Below, in pieces: positions 21,655-33,741 of a stretch of 64,000 bases of DNA (position 1 is the first letter of the stretch; each line of letters starts with the position of its first letter). The position numbers and the translations under genes are program-made. Under the pieces are notes generated by a model, which was given only the letters and a program-made list of their open reading frames with translations, made no database searches and was not told the DNA's origin. The stretch spans positions 21,569,536-21,633,535 of the forward strand of contig OY294049.1 in NCBI GenBank assembly GCA_958510825.1. The letters run 5' to 3'. The stretch is from Brachypterus glaber. Lineage: Eukaryota > Arthropoda > Insecta > Coleoptera > Kateretidae.

Positions 21655-21745
21655 TTTCAGGGTGGATGCGAGTTCTGTTGAGGACCGTGCTTCGGAGGGC
21701 ACGTAAAGATGGCGGTCCCGTCAATTAGGCCATAGGAGCGAAAAA
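21655..21745. repeat. LINE 3'-UTR-like fragment
   Basis: Contains GGACCGTGCTTCGGAGGGCA, then CGTAAAGATGGCGGTCCCG. Similar CTTCGGAGxGCACGT...GGTCCCG blocks are, from memory, common at the 3' ends of insect non-LTR elements. No reverse transcriptase lies next to it. Confidence 0.35.
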
Positions 21746-22230
21746 AGACGTTAAATGATTAAAACAAAACAAAACAACCTCGTATATAAATCACAGGTAT
21801 TATTTGAGGAGTTGCCGTTTTATCAATAGATTATCTTTGAAACAACAATGTAAGTAAAAGTTTATCCTTCCAATTTTAATTACTTTTATGTTACTAGATT
21901 CTATGTTTCCCAAGTTTCCGCGCAAATTGAAAAGTCAAATAAACAAACCTAAGTGGAAACTGCAGCATCATGTTTTCTTCTCAAGAGTAAACAATCTGCC
22001 AGCTTCTAAAATGCACCGTTGCTATCAGTGGCTTGGAATAATTTTGCATACATAATTGTAATAAAGCTTTCGGAGCTTAATAAGCCTTTAGCCTAATAGC
22101 CGAACTTATTAAATGAATTATTAATTAAAATTTTCACTGTATTAAATTGAATATAAAAGTTGTTATTAAGTACCAGCTTTTTAATTTTACTGCAAACTCT
22201 ACTTTAAAAACTAGTACAAGAATTTTACGG
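21746..22230. other. Unassigned DNA
   Basis: No gene or repeat recognised. Confidence 0.4.
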
Positions 22231-22970
22231 TATACACAGGGTGATCAGTAACTGCCATGCCAAAATTTAAGAGGTGATTCTACATCCAAAAATATGAAAA
22301 AAAAAGCCTCTATAAAGGATGGTCCAGAAATAAGCCCTAAGGGAGCTACGGCTCTACGAAGATGACATATTGAATGGAGAACAAAAAAAAAGCATCAATA
22401 AAATTTTAATACTGCAGGGTGATTATTTAAAACTGAGCAAGAAATTATTTTTCACTAAAACACCGAAATTTAATATTAAAGGAGTAATACCCTTTTAAAT
22501 AGTAACGGTTTTGGTGGCACAAAATGTTACTTCCTCTTAACAGCATTTTTTTTTTTGAAAGCGGTTGCTCCTACAGTGTTACGCTATATGACATTTTTTA
22601 TGTATTTTTACTCAAGAAATCTATATTTTTTACAAAAAATCCAAAAAAAGTACACATAAAAAAGATTTGGGCAAAAATGTGTTAAGCCTAATACATTTTT
22701 CCGTATAGCACGCCTCTGGATAAATTGAAAAAAATAAATTAGCATAAACTTATTATCCTTATTAATATTAGTATTCATGCAAAAGCTCGTCGCTCTAGCT
22801 TAAAGGGTACCAGAGTTATTAATTAAAACACTTTTTTATTACAATTTTAAAGGGGCAAGCTCTCTTAGGGCTCATTTGCGGACCAACCTTTATAGGAACT
22901 TTTTCTGATATTTTTGAATGTAGAATCGCCTCTTAAATTTTGGCATGCCAGTTATTGATCACCCTGTATA
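22231..22970. mobile_element. Foldback family X, subfamily with GGGTGATCA ends
   Basis: The ends TATACACAGGGTGATCAGTA and GTTATTGATCACCCTGTATA, followed inward by CTGCCATGCCAAAATTTAAG and its complement, give long inverted arms. Landmarks such as AAGGGAGCTACGG and GAGGTGATTCTACAT tie it to family X. It is non-coding. Confidence 0.75.
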
Positions 22971-24404
22971 CTGTAACTGGCATATAATAATATGGTATAC
23001 GAGGGATCAATGAAAGTATTTCACGAGATTAGTTTGACATTTTTATAATTTTATATTTGTTTTAAAAATGGCATATCTGGAGTTATTTCAAGAAATTCTA
23101 CCTGGCCGATCTGTGAGGTCCTAAAAAAACAGATTTTACAAATTTTCCATATATGGAAAATCTATAGGCGTTTTTATAAAAATGATTCCTTAGGGTGAAA
23201 TCGCTGTAAATATAGTTGATTAAAGTCTATTTAGGGCTTATCTTTCTCGGAAGGGTTTTCATTTATTTTTATATAGATTCATTAAGTAAACACAGATAAA
23301 AAGTTCTAATATAAATTACACAGGCCCACAAAAAAAAACAAAAGTGGTCTGCGCCATGGATAAGACCATGATATTCCTATGTATTTTCGCCCGCTGAAAC
23401 CGAATCTGAACTCAGTTTAACCCATACACCTCTGGATTTTTCTCTACAGCCGCACTGTGCAAGCGGAAAGAAAGTGACCAAAATTATTTTATTGTGTATT
23501 TCAATTTTAAATAATTATTTTTTGCCTGAAATGACGCAGGGACTTCAAATTTAAAATATAAGCTTATGGTGACTATTTAAACAGATTCTACATAAAAAAT
23601 GCTAGCGAGAGCAGCGAGCAATTTTTTAGATAAAACCCCTATTTTTATAAATCTTGAATGGATCATCGAAGAGATTTGAAAATTGGTATGTAAAGACATA
23701 ATGACAATTGAAAATCGAGGAAATCAAAAAACAAGATGGCCTACCTGTCAAAATTAAATTTTTTTAATGGAAATAGCAGAAGCATGGAATTTGGTATAAG
23801 AGGACTTGATAACAACTGAAAATCGAGAAAATGAAAAAAAAAGGTGAAATCTTAAAAGGAGGCGCGCAGCCCTGACGTTCACCGCTAAACTCTTTGCTCA
23901 ACATAAAAAAATTACATTTTTAAAGTTAAAACTTCTTTAGGCGCGTTGAGCTATTTTTTATAGGGGAAAATCTTATGGGTTCATAGTTTTAAGTTTTCAC
24001 TTCTGTCTTGACTTTTTTTGGTTTATAATAGAGTTCGTAAAAGAAAGCAGAGTTCCTTAGTCATACAGTTTTTATTTTTCAATTAACAGTACACTTTGTG
24101 CTGTAATTGAACCATTTATTAACAAAGGAATAAAAGTAAATAAAAATAGGATTTTCAGCAGGAATTTTGCCCGTTGAAGAGACGAAAGTGATAATTGAAT
24201 GCATGCAAGGATTTCAGCAGAATGCAGCAGGATTTTATTGGCGCTGTGTAAATCAGCAGTGTTCGATACTTTTTCAAAGTTTATCGGCAAATCACGATCG
24301 AACATGTAGACGGAATAAAAGTACATTTTTTACACAATGCGAGTTTTTTGTTCTATGCGGTTAAAATTGGACATATTTATGGTGAGGAATAAGAACGAAA
24401 TATA
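22971..24404. other. Unassigned DNA with one small hairpin
   Basis: No coding support. The hairpin at 23594-23627 is listed separately. The overlapping short frames on both strands around 24072-24364 show no recognised domain. Confidence 0.4.
23594..23627. repeat. Short hairpin, GC-rich loop
   Basis: AAAAAATGCT (23594-23603) pairs with AGCAATTTTTT (23617-23627) around the 13-nt loop AGCGAGAGCAGCG. Same design as the other GC-loop hairpins. Confidence 0.7.
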
Positions 24405-24720
24405 TTAAGGTGGGTGAGCCAATTATTGCCAAGTTCCTAATATTGCCAGCCCTCTTAAACTTGTTAGTTCTTCCTCTGTGTCATAGATAACACTGCCAGT
24501 ATATCTGTTATATCGAAAATATGCCTGTAAATATGATGTATCTGTATCCAGTTGGTAATGGCGTACACAAAAACGCAGTCCGTGTTTTGTGCTCTTCCAC
24601 TATAAAAACTTGTAAAATTGTGCTGACTGTCGCAAGCTGGGTAGCATCAATTATTGCAGGGTAAGAACTTAATGAGGTAGGCACAAACATGCACTTTGTT
24701 GGCCCATATTGTATTTCATT
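24405..24720. mobile_element. Left end of element family P, partial copy
   Basis: Starts AAGGTGGGTGAGCCAATTAT and matches 41156-41460 over about 300 bp (TTCCACTATAAAAACTTGTA, AATATGATGTATCTGTA, GGCACAAACATGCACTTT). No inverse right end is seen nearby, so it is truncated. Confidence 0.65.
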
Positions 24721-25731
24721 CAATGTGTAATGCGTAAGACTAATGGCATAAGCCAAATGACTTTAAATATTTCAGTTGTTTTTATATTGAATAGGGGGAG
24801 CAAAGTTATAACCTGCCACGGGTGCAAACAGCTTTAGTTACGGCTCTGTTATCCAGTCTCTGCTTTTAGCAGTAGATGTCGCTAGCTGTCATTACTGTTC
24901 CTTGTAATTATTTTTCTACTCCATATATTATATAGAAAAGTTTTGATTTTTATAATTGTCCTTCTACCGATATGTGGCTCTGAAGAGTGCTAAAAAGCAC
25001 GAAATCGATCAGTCACTTCGGTTGGAAACAAAAGTAGTTTTAAGGAATAGTAAATTATTACATATATCAATAATATTTTACTTTTTTTAAATATGCAATC
25101 TTTCATTTTTTGTGTATTTAAATTCTTATGCAAAACAAATAATTTTTAAATTAATGAACAACGAGAAAATAAATCGTCTTTGGTCTTACTTTTTTATGAA
25201 TTTTGCTTTAAACTGGGGCGTCCAGCCACACAAAGTCTTGACTTATTTTGGAACCCTTTAATACTGTCCTGTAACCAACGATAAATAAATAAATAAATAA
25301 AATAAATGTTTATACAAAATATAAATTTTAAATTAGTAAATATAAATTGAAAATAGTTCTTATTTTTGATTTTGTTCCCTTCTTAGTTTCTGGTTTAAAT
25401 TGGACATATTTATAGGTTCTGAGGGAATTTATGGTGTTTTTGTACTTTCTTTCGCCTTCTGCCAAAGTGTGCGGTTTTACTTGGCTTTTTTATCAGATAT
25501 AATGTGGATATTGCAGACTCTGCAGGAGTAACACCAATCGCGTCTAATTGAAAATTAGTGCCCACATCAACACCGTATACGGAGGAAAAGATTCATGTAA
25601 GGATAACCAGCCGTTTAATCAGCAACAGAGTGATCCTTGTAATAGTATATTAAAGAACAAGTTGCATAAGACACTATTTTGGCGCACGCGTCAATGTTTA
25701 GAAAACGAGTCGCGAAGCTACCCGCTTTCCT
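24721..25731. other. Unassigned DNA with a short (AAAT)n
   Basis: A short AAAT-type microsatellite lies at about 25281-25306. Otherwise no gene or repeat is recognised. Confidence 0.4.
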
Positions 25732-26128
25732 AAATTCGGAAAATTGTGGAAACCATGGCTTTTGCCTCGAAACGCCTTTTTTTCTATTGTTTGCGGTGAC
25801 CACGATTTCTCAAAAACCAATTTACCGATCAATCTAGATATCTAAAATGTTTAGGCGTTGTTACTAATTACAATAGCTAGTTACGAATACGAAAATGGTT
25901 TTCCCAAAAAATAGATTTACAATTTTCCGAAAATTGAGTTTTCCGGCCGGAAAAAGTAGAAATTTTCGTTCAAATAAAAATTCCTTCGTTCACGCACTAG
26001 CTATTGCAATTAGGAACAACACTTAAAAATTTCAGATTGATCGGTAAGTTGGTTTTCAAGAAATCGTGGTAACCACAAAAAAAAGCGTTTCGGGGCAAGG
26101 GCCATGGTTTCCACAATTTTACGAATTT
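25732..26128. mobile_element. 397-bp foldback element
   Basis: Arms of about 170-190 bp begin with AAATTCGGAAAATTGTGGAA and end with its near complement at 26128. Matching inner words include AAACCATGGC, CGATCAAT / TTGATCGGT and CAATAGCTAG / CTAGCTATTG. The centre carries TTTCCGGCCGGAAA, itself a perfect palindrome. It is non-coding. Confidence 0.8.
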
Positions 26129-26162
26129 TTCAATAAATCATTTTTCACGTACACATCAAAAC

Positions 26163-26724
26163 ATATGAAGGGGTCAGGGGAAAAACGATCATAGTACATT
26201 TTGTCGAAAATTCTTTATATACACCATCTTGTAGTTCGCGACCCAAGCTTTCAGGTGACTATGTCGGTTTTAAGCAAAAACAATTACAATCGCTGTAACG
26301 AATTTAAATAGTAACGATATACAGCGTAAGAACGGTCAGAGTCCGAGCGATACCAGAAAAAACAATTAAAGTCCATAGTTTCGCATCGGTAACTAAGGAA
26401 ACGTATTTTTGATTGTAAATGCACTAACCCTGTTGGGCTGCTTTATAACATAAAAAAAACGATCAGAGTCCTGGACTGTGATCGATTTTATAAAGTCATG
26501 TGTAGTTCTGTTGCATATTTCGCTTTGAACCTCAAAGGTAATGTTAAAAACCTTGGTAGGTAATATTATTTTGCTGTGAAATAAGTATGTGACGAGATGA
26601 AACAATAATTGACGTTACTTTGCAACTGTAATCATACAATATGAGTCTGTAAACCTTAATTTCGATATTCTGTGAAAAGTAGTTTTTGTGACTCTGATCG
26701 TTTTTCCCCTGACCCCTTCATATA
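26163..26724. mobile_element. 560-bp MITE, TGAAGGGGTCAGGGG ends
   Basis: The left end TATGAAGGGGTCAGGGGAAA and its inverse at the right end match over about 28 bp. The TA within the terminal TATGAAGG could be the target duplication. Diverged copies of the GATCAGAGTC word occur inside. No transposase is present. Confidence 0.75.
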
Positions 26725-27303
26725 CTATTTGTTAATTTGAAGGTCATTTAAATAAAGTTGTGATTACATACCTGGAAAAAAATAATAAAAACCCTTAATT
26801 TTCCCTAGCCACAAGGTATATAACCCTTAACTGACACAAAATCAAACTCTGCGCAAAATCGCACACAAAACAACACAAAACATTTATTAATATTTTATAA
26901 GAATTTTACCTGTTTTTTAGATTTTTAGACCTTAAAAAATAAGGTTGACCAAATTAACAAAAATTTTAGTATTCTGTAGGTAAGAAACAAGAACGCATTT
27001 TTACAAGTACCAGTCTATTATGCGCTGCATGACATGGTTTTATTAAAAATCTGTTTATAATATTACTATAATAAATTCAATACTTATGCAAAATATCACA
27101 TCAAGTTTTTCATAAAATATTTAATATTAATGGTGGTTGGATAATCCTGTAGGCCAGCATTATAAATTATAATACTGTTCTACTATCAATTAGCTATTAA
27201 GTTATAATAAATTAATAATATAAAATTATAGAAAAGAGGCTCAGCCTAGGGTGCCAGCTATTTTTAAATGCGCGCTTTTAGAGTCCACAAGGTCCCCAGA
27301 AAC
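26725..27303. other. Unassigned DNA
   Basis: No gene recognised. GAGGCTCAGCCTAGGGTGCC at about 27237 resembles the GC loop words of the hairpins but has no strong AT arms. Confidence 0.35.
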
Positions 27304-27346
27304 CCCCTATTAAATTTTATTTAAAATAAAGTACGTTTAATAGGGG
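27304..27346. repeat. Perfect 11-bp hairpin
   Basis: CCCCTATTAAA (27304-27314) and TTTAATAGGGG (27336-27346) pair perfectly. Confidence 0.75.
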
Positions 27347-27402
27347 CGGAATAAGGTCCATAATTGAAATTAGACCATATCATATTAAGTGGCTTAGCTT
27401 AC

Positions 27403-27524
27403 ACCATGGGTTAGTACTATATGTTAAGTCCAGGTACTTTTTATCCACCGATCTATGTTAACAAAATGCTCTAAACAGATAGATAGATAAAAAGAACATG
27501 GACTTAAAATATGGTACTAATGGT
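27403..27524. repeat. Imperfect foldback
   Basis: ACCATGGGTTAGTACTATAT... at the left and ...ATATGGTACTAATGGT at the right pair over about 43 bp with several mismatches, including TTAAGTCCA / TGGACTTAA and TTTTTATC / GATAAAAA. Confidence 0.65.
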
Positions 27525-27571
27525 GAGGTGTCACTGGTTTTGTTTACAAGTAAACTAAACCAGTGCACCTC
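27525..27571. repeat. Near-perfect 22-bp hairpin
   Basis: GAGGTGTCACTGGTTTTG, then TTTAC, pairs with GTAAACTAAACCAGTGCACC, then TC, around a 2-nt loop, with two mismatches. It abuts the preceding foldback directly. Confidence 0.75.
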
Positions 27572-27715
27572 ATTTGATAGCTATACTCGTATGATTCCGG
27601 TTTCAGCAGTTTTTGTTCGGGCAGACAAAAAGGGCCATTGGGCCTACTTGTCAGGCGCGGGAGAATACCCACCTTTTACCACTACTTCTACTAAATATCG
27701 GTTTAAAGGTTCTTC

Positions 27716-28266
27716 GGCAGACTAACATCTCTACTCTAAATTTCTCTACTCCCTAACATCCCTACTCCATAACATCCCTACTCCACAACAACTCTACTCC
27801 GTAACATCTCTACTCCATAACATCTCTACTCCGTAACAACTCTACTCCACACTATAGACACTCGATTAGCCACTTGTCTTAACTCAAAAGAATATTTGTC
27901 ATGCTAAGTCACTGTCAAAAATGAATTCAGTTTATTAATTACTTACATATTAGTGCATGTTAAGAGTACGCGGTCATTGTTGCTTTTAGAATAATTCATT
28001 TATGATTGTTCTAGATTTACATTTAAAGATAAACGTTTTGTAGGAAAAAAATAAAATAATCTAGAAGAAGAACATTCTTTGTTCTTTAAACTGCTCATTT
28101 ATTATTAAGTGGCTAATAAAGTGCATATAGTGTGGAGTAGAGTTGTTACGGAGTAGAGATGTTATGGAGTAGAGATGTTACGGAGTAGAGTTGTTGTGGA
28201 GTAGGGATGTTATGGACTAGGGATGTTAGGGAGTAGAGAAATTTAGAGTAGAGATGTTAGTCTGCC
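27716..28266. mobile_element. Foldback (FB-type) element, tandem-repeat arms, 8-bp target duplication
   Basis: Both 160-bp arms (27716-27875 and 28107-28266) start from GGCAGACTAACATC and consist of about nine 15-17 bp units of the type CTCTACTCCGTAACAT. They pair almost perfectly, including unit-to-unit variants. The unit-free middle is 231 bp. The direct repeat GGTTCTTC flanks the element exactly (27708-27715 and 28267-28274). Arms built of short tandem units are the hallmark of Drosophila Foldback elements, and 8-bp duplications occur with P and hAT transposases. The element is non-autonomous. Confidence 0.9.
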
Positions 28267-28273
28267 GGTTCTT

Positions 28274-28530
28274 CAGGGTGGCCACAGAATTTTATTTGGA
28301 AAACTCCCTGACATTTCCCTGACTTTTTTTGGTTTTTAGGAGAAATTAAAAGAAAAAAAAAGGTATAAAATAAAAAAATAAAATTCCAGGTTTTTCAATA
28401 AAATTCCCTGATTTTTCTTCTTTTTTTTTGTCAATAACATTCCCTGACGTTTCTCTGATATTTCCCTGACAACTTAAATTCCCTGACATTTCCCTGACTT
28501 CCCTGATTTCCCTGAGATGTGGCCACCCTG
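28274..28530. mobile_element. 257-bp MITE with CAGGGTGGCCACA ends and CCCTGAC repeats
   Basis: CAGGGTGGCCACA and TGTGGCCACCCTG are perfect 13-bp terminal inverted repeats. TTCTT on both sides may be the target duplication. The interior holds many TCCCTGACATT-like units. CAGGG-type ends resemble hAT elements. The Foldback element to the left inserted exactly at its edge, because the FB target duplication overlaps this element's first base. Confidence 0.8.
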
Positions 28531-29309
28531 TTCTTGAGATATACAAATTATATGTCATACATCCTAAATGAGATTTAGCGCCCCAATGATTCGATACTGA
28601 GTTTTAATTCAAATATACTATTTTAAAAACCTTCGAGATAAGTCGCTATATTTCAATATGACCAAAAATTTGAAATGCGAGAGAGTCTGATCGAAAAGTT
28701 TCTATTTAAATCGAAGAAAATATTTTTTTGCTGGCTGTATAAAACTTTTTTTGGCTATATGAAGCTCTGGGCTTTTAAAGGGTTTAACACACTGCACCTA
28801 TCTAGTGCTTTTATTTAAGTATACAATTTGTACGTATAAATATTGAAAACTCTCTTGTGCTGAGTATAAATTATGCGATATTGTACCCAATCGAAATTTA
28901 TATTAGTCCAGAACCCCTATAAATACTTCTAAACCTGATAGATTTTAGACCACGATACAGTAAGAGTTAAAGAGGGATGACGTTTTCGGCGTCCCCTAGT
29001 CGCTGACTAAGGCGTGAAATATATAAGAAAAGCTAATGCGAACCGTCCATCTAAGTGGATTTGGATTTGTGTTTCTATGACTTTTTTTACTTACATTACA
29101 TTTATATTTTAAAACATTTTTCAAAAGTAAGTCATTTTACAAAATCTTTGATTTCTTGGTGTTTATTTTCGTGAAAACAGTTATTTTTTGTTATTTTTCT
29201 CTTTTGTTATTTTTTATTTATTTTATCTTGAACATAAAAGCTTTATTTGTTTACACAGATTTCTGTTTTTTTAGGTTTTGGTGAAAGCCTGAAATCAGGT
29301 ATTATTTTT
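28531..29309. other. Unassigned DNA
   Basis: No gene or convincing repeat recognised. Confidence 0.4.
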
Positions 29310-29700
29310 TAGTAAATAATCATATGAAAAGGGGTCGTGTATACATGTAATGCATAATTTTAAAGAAAATAAAATTCTCTATTCGATCATATATTTTTTA
29401 ATTTTTTAAACATTTTTTAACTGTTTTAATTTTTTATTTTTTTTTTGCTAAAAAATACATTTTTTTATAAAATTTATAAAATTTAAATTTTATCATTTAA
29501 AATAAATTTACAATTGATTTATTTGCATCATAAAATAAATCATTTTTCAAAAATTGTTCGTAATTTTTTATAATTTTGACCCTATTGCGAAACCCAAAAA
29601 TTTTGTTGAAAAAATAACAAAATACGAAAATTTAATAAGCTTTAAAATGATGTCTCACAAGACTAACCATGCCCCCCTTGCCACATTTTAAAAGCTGACA
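29310..29700. repeat. Internal fragment of family K
   Basis: Matches the interior of the element at 37680-38403: GGGGTCGTGT near the start, AAAATTCTCTATT, AAGCTTTAAAATGATGT, and CATGCCCCCCTTGCCACATT near the end. The inverted termini with GGTCCAAAAGTC are absent. Confidence 0.6.
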
Positions 29701-29713
29701 ATATCAAATATAC

Positions 29714-29781
29714 ACCATAGAAAAAATGCTATCTCTCCAAAATATATGTATATTTTGGAGAGATAACATTTTTTCTATGGT
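29714..29781. repeat. Long near-perfect hairpin, miRNA-precursor-like size
   Basis: ACCATAGAAAAAATGCTATC, then TCTCCAAAATATA, pairs with the complementary arm ending TTTCTATGGT, with a single mismatch and a 4-nt loop. The stem is about 32 bp. Perfect pairing suggests a young foldback. The small loop argues against a canonical microRNA. Confidence 0.8.
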
Positions 29782-29974
29782 TTATTTACATAAATCAACT
29801 CCAATATGAGTAAGGATCAAGAATTTCTTAATTTAATATCAAATATATCCAGAAAGATAGCCGAAGACGTCTTATTTATTTCACATAACTTATTGCTGTA
29901 TTTTTAAAATTTACCTAAAATGTAATGTATCTTCACATAACTTATTATGTAATTTTAAGTTTCACATAATATAT

Positions 29975-31198
<1,224 letters not shown>

Positions 31199-31199
31199 T

Positions 31200-31446
31200 C
31201 GTGGGCCTACAAGTAAAAGGCACTAAGTCCATGTCTTTTTTCAAATTTAGTTGAATTAAACTACTTCAATTTTTGTTTATTTAACTGCAAATGAGACATT
31301 ATTCTGTCCAAACATGTCATTGCAATTTGCGGTAGTTTTTTCCAAAAACAATTATTACTAAAATTAAAAAACAACAATGAAAGTTAAATTTGTCAATATC
31401 TCAAAACCACGTTTTGGACTTAGTGCTCTTTACTTGTAAGCCGACG
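31200..31446. mobile_element. 247-bp MITE of the CGTCGGCTTAC family
   Basis: Starts CGTGGGCCTACAAGTAAAAG and ends with the inverse CTTTACTTGTAAGCCGACG. It lies one base from the end of the larger family member, making a head-to-tail pair. It is non-coding. Confidence 0.75.
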
Positions 31447-31740
31447 ATATTATGTAATTTTTGGCGCACTTTATTCACAGTACATTACGTAGGTAAGAAT
31501 ATTGCAAACTTCAAGCTATGTGATTTTTACAGAATATGTTCTGCAAAGTTTTACTTTTCACAAATTTATATAGAATATGTTCCGTAAAATTTTGTTTCAC
31601 ATAATTTTTTACAGAATATATTCTGTAAAATTTTATTCTACATAATATGTTCAGTAAAATTTTATTTCGCATAACTTATTATGTAATTATACAGAATATG
31701 TTCTGGAAAACTCACATAATTTAAAGTTGGTAATATTCTT
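31447..31740. repeat. Degenerate AGAATATGTTCTG tandem repeat
   Basis: Five or so imperfect units of TTACAGAATATRTTCTGTAA plus AATTTTATTTC. Each has an inverted AGAATATNTTCT core. CATAACTTATTATGTAAT words also occur at 29880-29974, on the other side of the CGTCGG elements, so those elements inserted into this repeat. Confidence 0.6.
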
Positions 31741-32462
31741 ACATATATTTTTATTAGGGTATGGAAGTTAACACAGAGGGGTAAACCTCAGAGGAATTCA
31801 GATGTAAACATTGGAGGTAACCTGGAGGAAATAATAGAATGTTACAAGGAAGGAAATCTTTAAAGATATCCTTCTTTTCGGAGGAAATCTTTGAAACTCG
31901 TGGTAATCTTTGGAGGTAATCTGGAGGAAATCTTTGAAGATTACTTCCTAAAGGTGTAAAAAATTTTGTCAGCGGTTTACCCCTCGGTGAATACTTTTAA
32001 TATGTTTAAAATAAAAACAATTTTCCCATATTCAAAGTTTTTAAGTTAAATCAAATATACGTTTTTGTGTGCAAGTTTCGATTATAAGTTGGTGAAAAAC
32101 CTGTCAGGATTTTCCTTCTTGTGGCGTGCTATTTGTAAAGCTCGTTACAGTGATAGATCGTCCTTTCGAAAAGGAATGGCGCACTTTGGAGCAACACCTA
32201 TTCTTTAATACCAAAATGTTGCAATTAGGTTTTAGCGACAAAATCTCTGCTTGTTAACTACTTTATTTTTGGGCTAACCGGTTAACCAGAAACCCTTTAC
32301 ACTGGTAGAAAAATCTAGCAATATTAATACAAAACACCGTTGTGTCAGCTTTTATATATAGAGTAAAATTTTTACGATTTTTTTAAAGCATTATAACGTA
32401 ATATTAAATACAATATTAAAATTGTAGATATAAATGTTGTATCGTATACTATAAAGTAAATT
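31741..32462. other. Unassigned DNA, GGAGGAAATCTTTGAA words
   Basis: 31790-31960 carries several imperfect GGAGGTAA / GGAGGAAATCTTTGAA words in direct orientation. Nothing else recognised. Confidence 0.4.
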
Positions 32463-33402
32463 TACACTGTGTATTTTAAATAAGGTTCTAAATTTTAAGG
32501 GGTGATTCTATATTAGAAAATATGACAACAAGTTCCTATAAACATATGTCTAAAAATGCGTCGTAAAGGAGCTACGCCCCCTTTGAAAGTAGTTAAAAAT
32601 TCGGTTTTTATATAATAACTCAGGAACCCTTTAATATATAGCAACGAGGTATTGCACGTGAACTAATCTCAATAAGGCCTCAGCTCAAAATACATAAAAA
32701 AGGTACTCTGTAGGACTAACCGTTTTCAAGAAAAATTAATTTGAAAGTGAAACACGGTTCATGGACGAAAAATTATATACTAAAACGTTGAAAACTAAAA
32801 TTTTATTGATGCAGGGTTATTCTTTATCGAAAACTAAGAAAAAAAAGTTTCCATACATGTATGTCGAAAAATCGCTTTTAAAGCTGCATTTTTACGAGAC
32901 CATAGCTCCCTTAGGATTGATTTTTGGAAGTACCTGTATATGAGTTTTTTTATTAATTTTTGATGTACGTTTGCCCTGCATCATTAAAATTTCGGTTTTC
33001 AACATTTTAGTATTTAAGTTTTTGTCCTCGTAGGGTGAAATTTCAGTTTTAAATTAATTTTTCTCGAAAATAGTCCTACAGTGTTACAACAAGAGTACCT
33101 TTTTTTATGTATTTTGACCTGAGGAATCATATACCAAAAATTAAATTACAAAAAACTTACAAAAAAAAAAAGTTTGGGAGAAAAAACTGATGTGGCCCTC
33201 CCGTTTCGCCATTCTTGGTTAAAATAAGTACATGCTATATCTCACAGAGTTAATAAATAAAAACCCAATTTTAGCCCCTTTTAAAGGGGCGTAGCTACCT
33301 TACGACGCATTTTTAGACAATGTTTATATGGCATTTTAGTCAGAGAATAAGCAAAGTAATTACCTTCTTTAATAGGGACATGATATTAAGGAACACCCTG
33401 TA
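32463..33402. mobile_element. Foldback family X, diverged copy
   Basis: Ends TACACTGTGTA and CACCCTGTACA. Landmarks are ATGCGTCGTAAAGGAGCTAC on the left and GTAGCTACCTTACGACGCAT on the right, with long imperfect arms between. Divergence is higher than in the copy at 33742-34919. Confidence 0.75.
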
Positions 33403-33741
33403 CAGTAAAACTACACTAAACAATTTCATAGAATTTCATTTTACATTACACTATAGGCCGGTATTTAATGAAGGATGATTAATAAAGATGGCGGAAATCA
33501 TCTGATTTTACCAACATTTTGATAGGCATTTTGGGCTGAAATTTCCATGTGCATCAGTATACCTAAGGATAAGCATGTACATGTACATGCAATTACATGT
33601 GATATGTAGTTTTTATACACATACATGTAATATGTGAATTTAAAATAAAATGCGTACAATATGTTGTTGTAAATCGAAGAACTGCACTTGTTTGTAAATA
33701 CCGAAAGCGTTTACTTGTTTGTTGTTATATTCTATCCAATA
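33403..33741. other. Unassigned DNA with ACATGTAATATGTG words
   Basis: A short stretch of ACATGTACATGC-type alternating words at about 33560-33640. No gene recognised. Confidence 0.4.

Noticed and set aside
27498..27725. 75-codon plus-strand frame cut by the Foldback element
   Set aside because: The frame begins within a foldback and includes a 22-bp hairpin. No domain is visible, so it is not a gene disrupted by insertion.
29714..29781. MicroRNA gene
   Set aside because: Stem length is suitable, but the 4-nt loop and near-perfect pairing fit a foldback better. No expression data are available.
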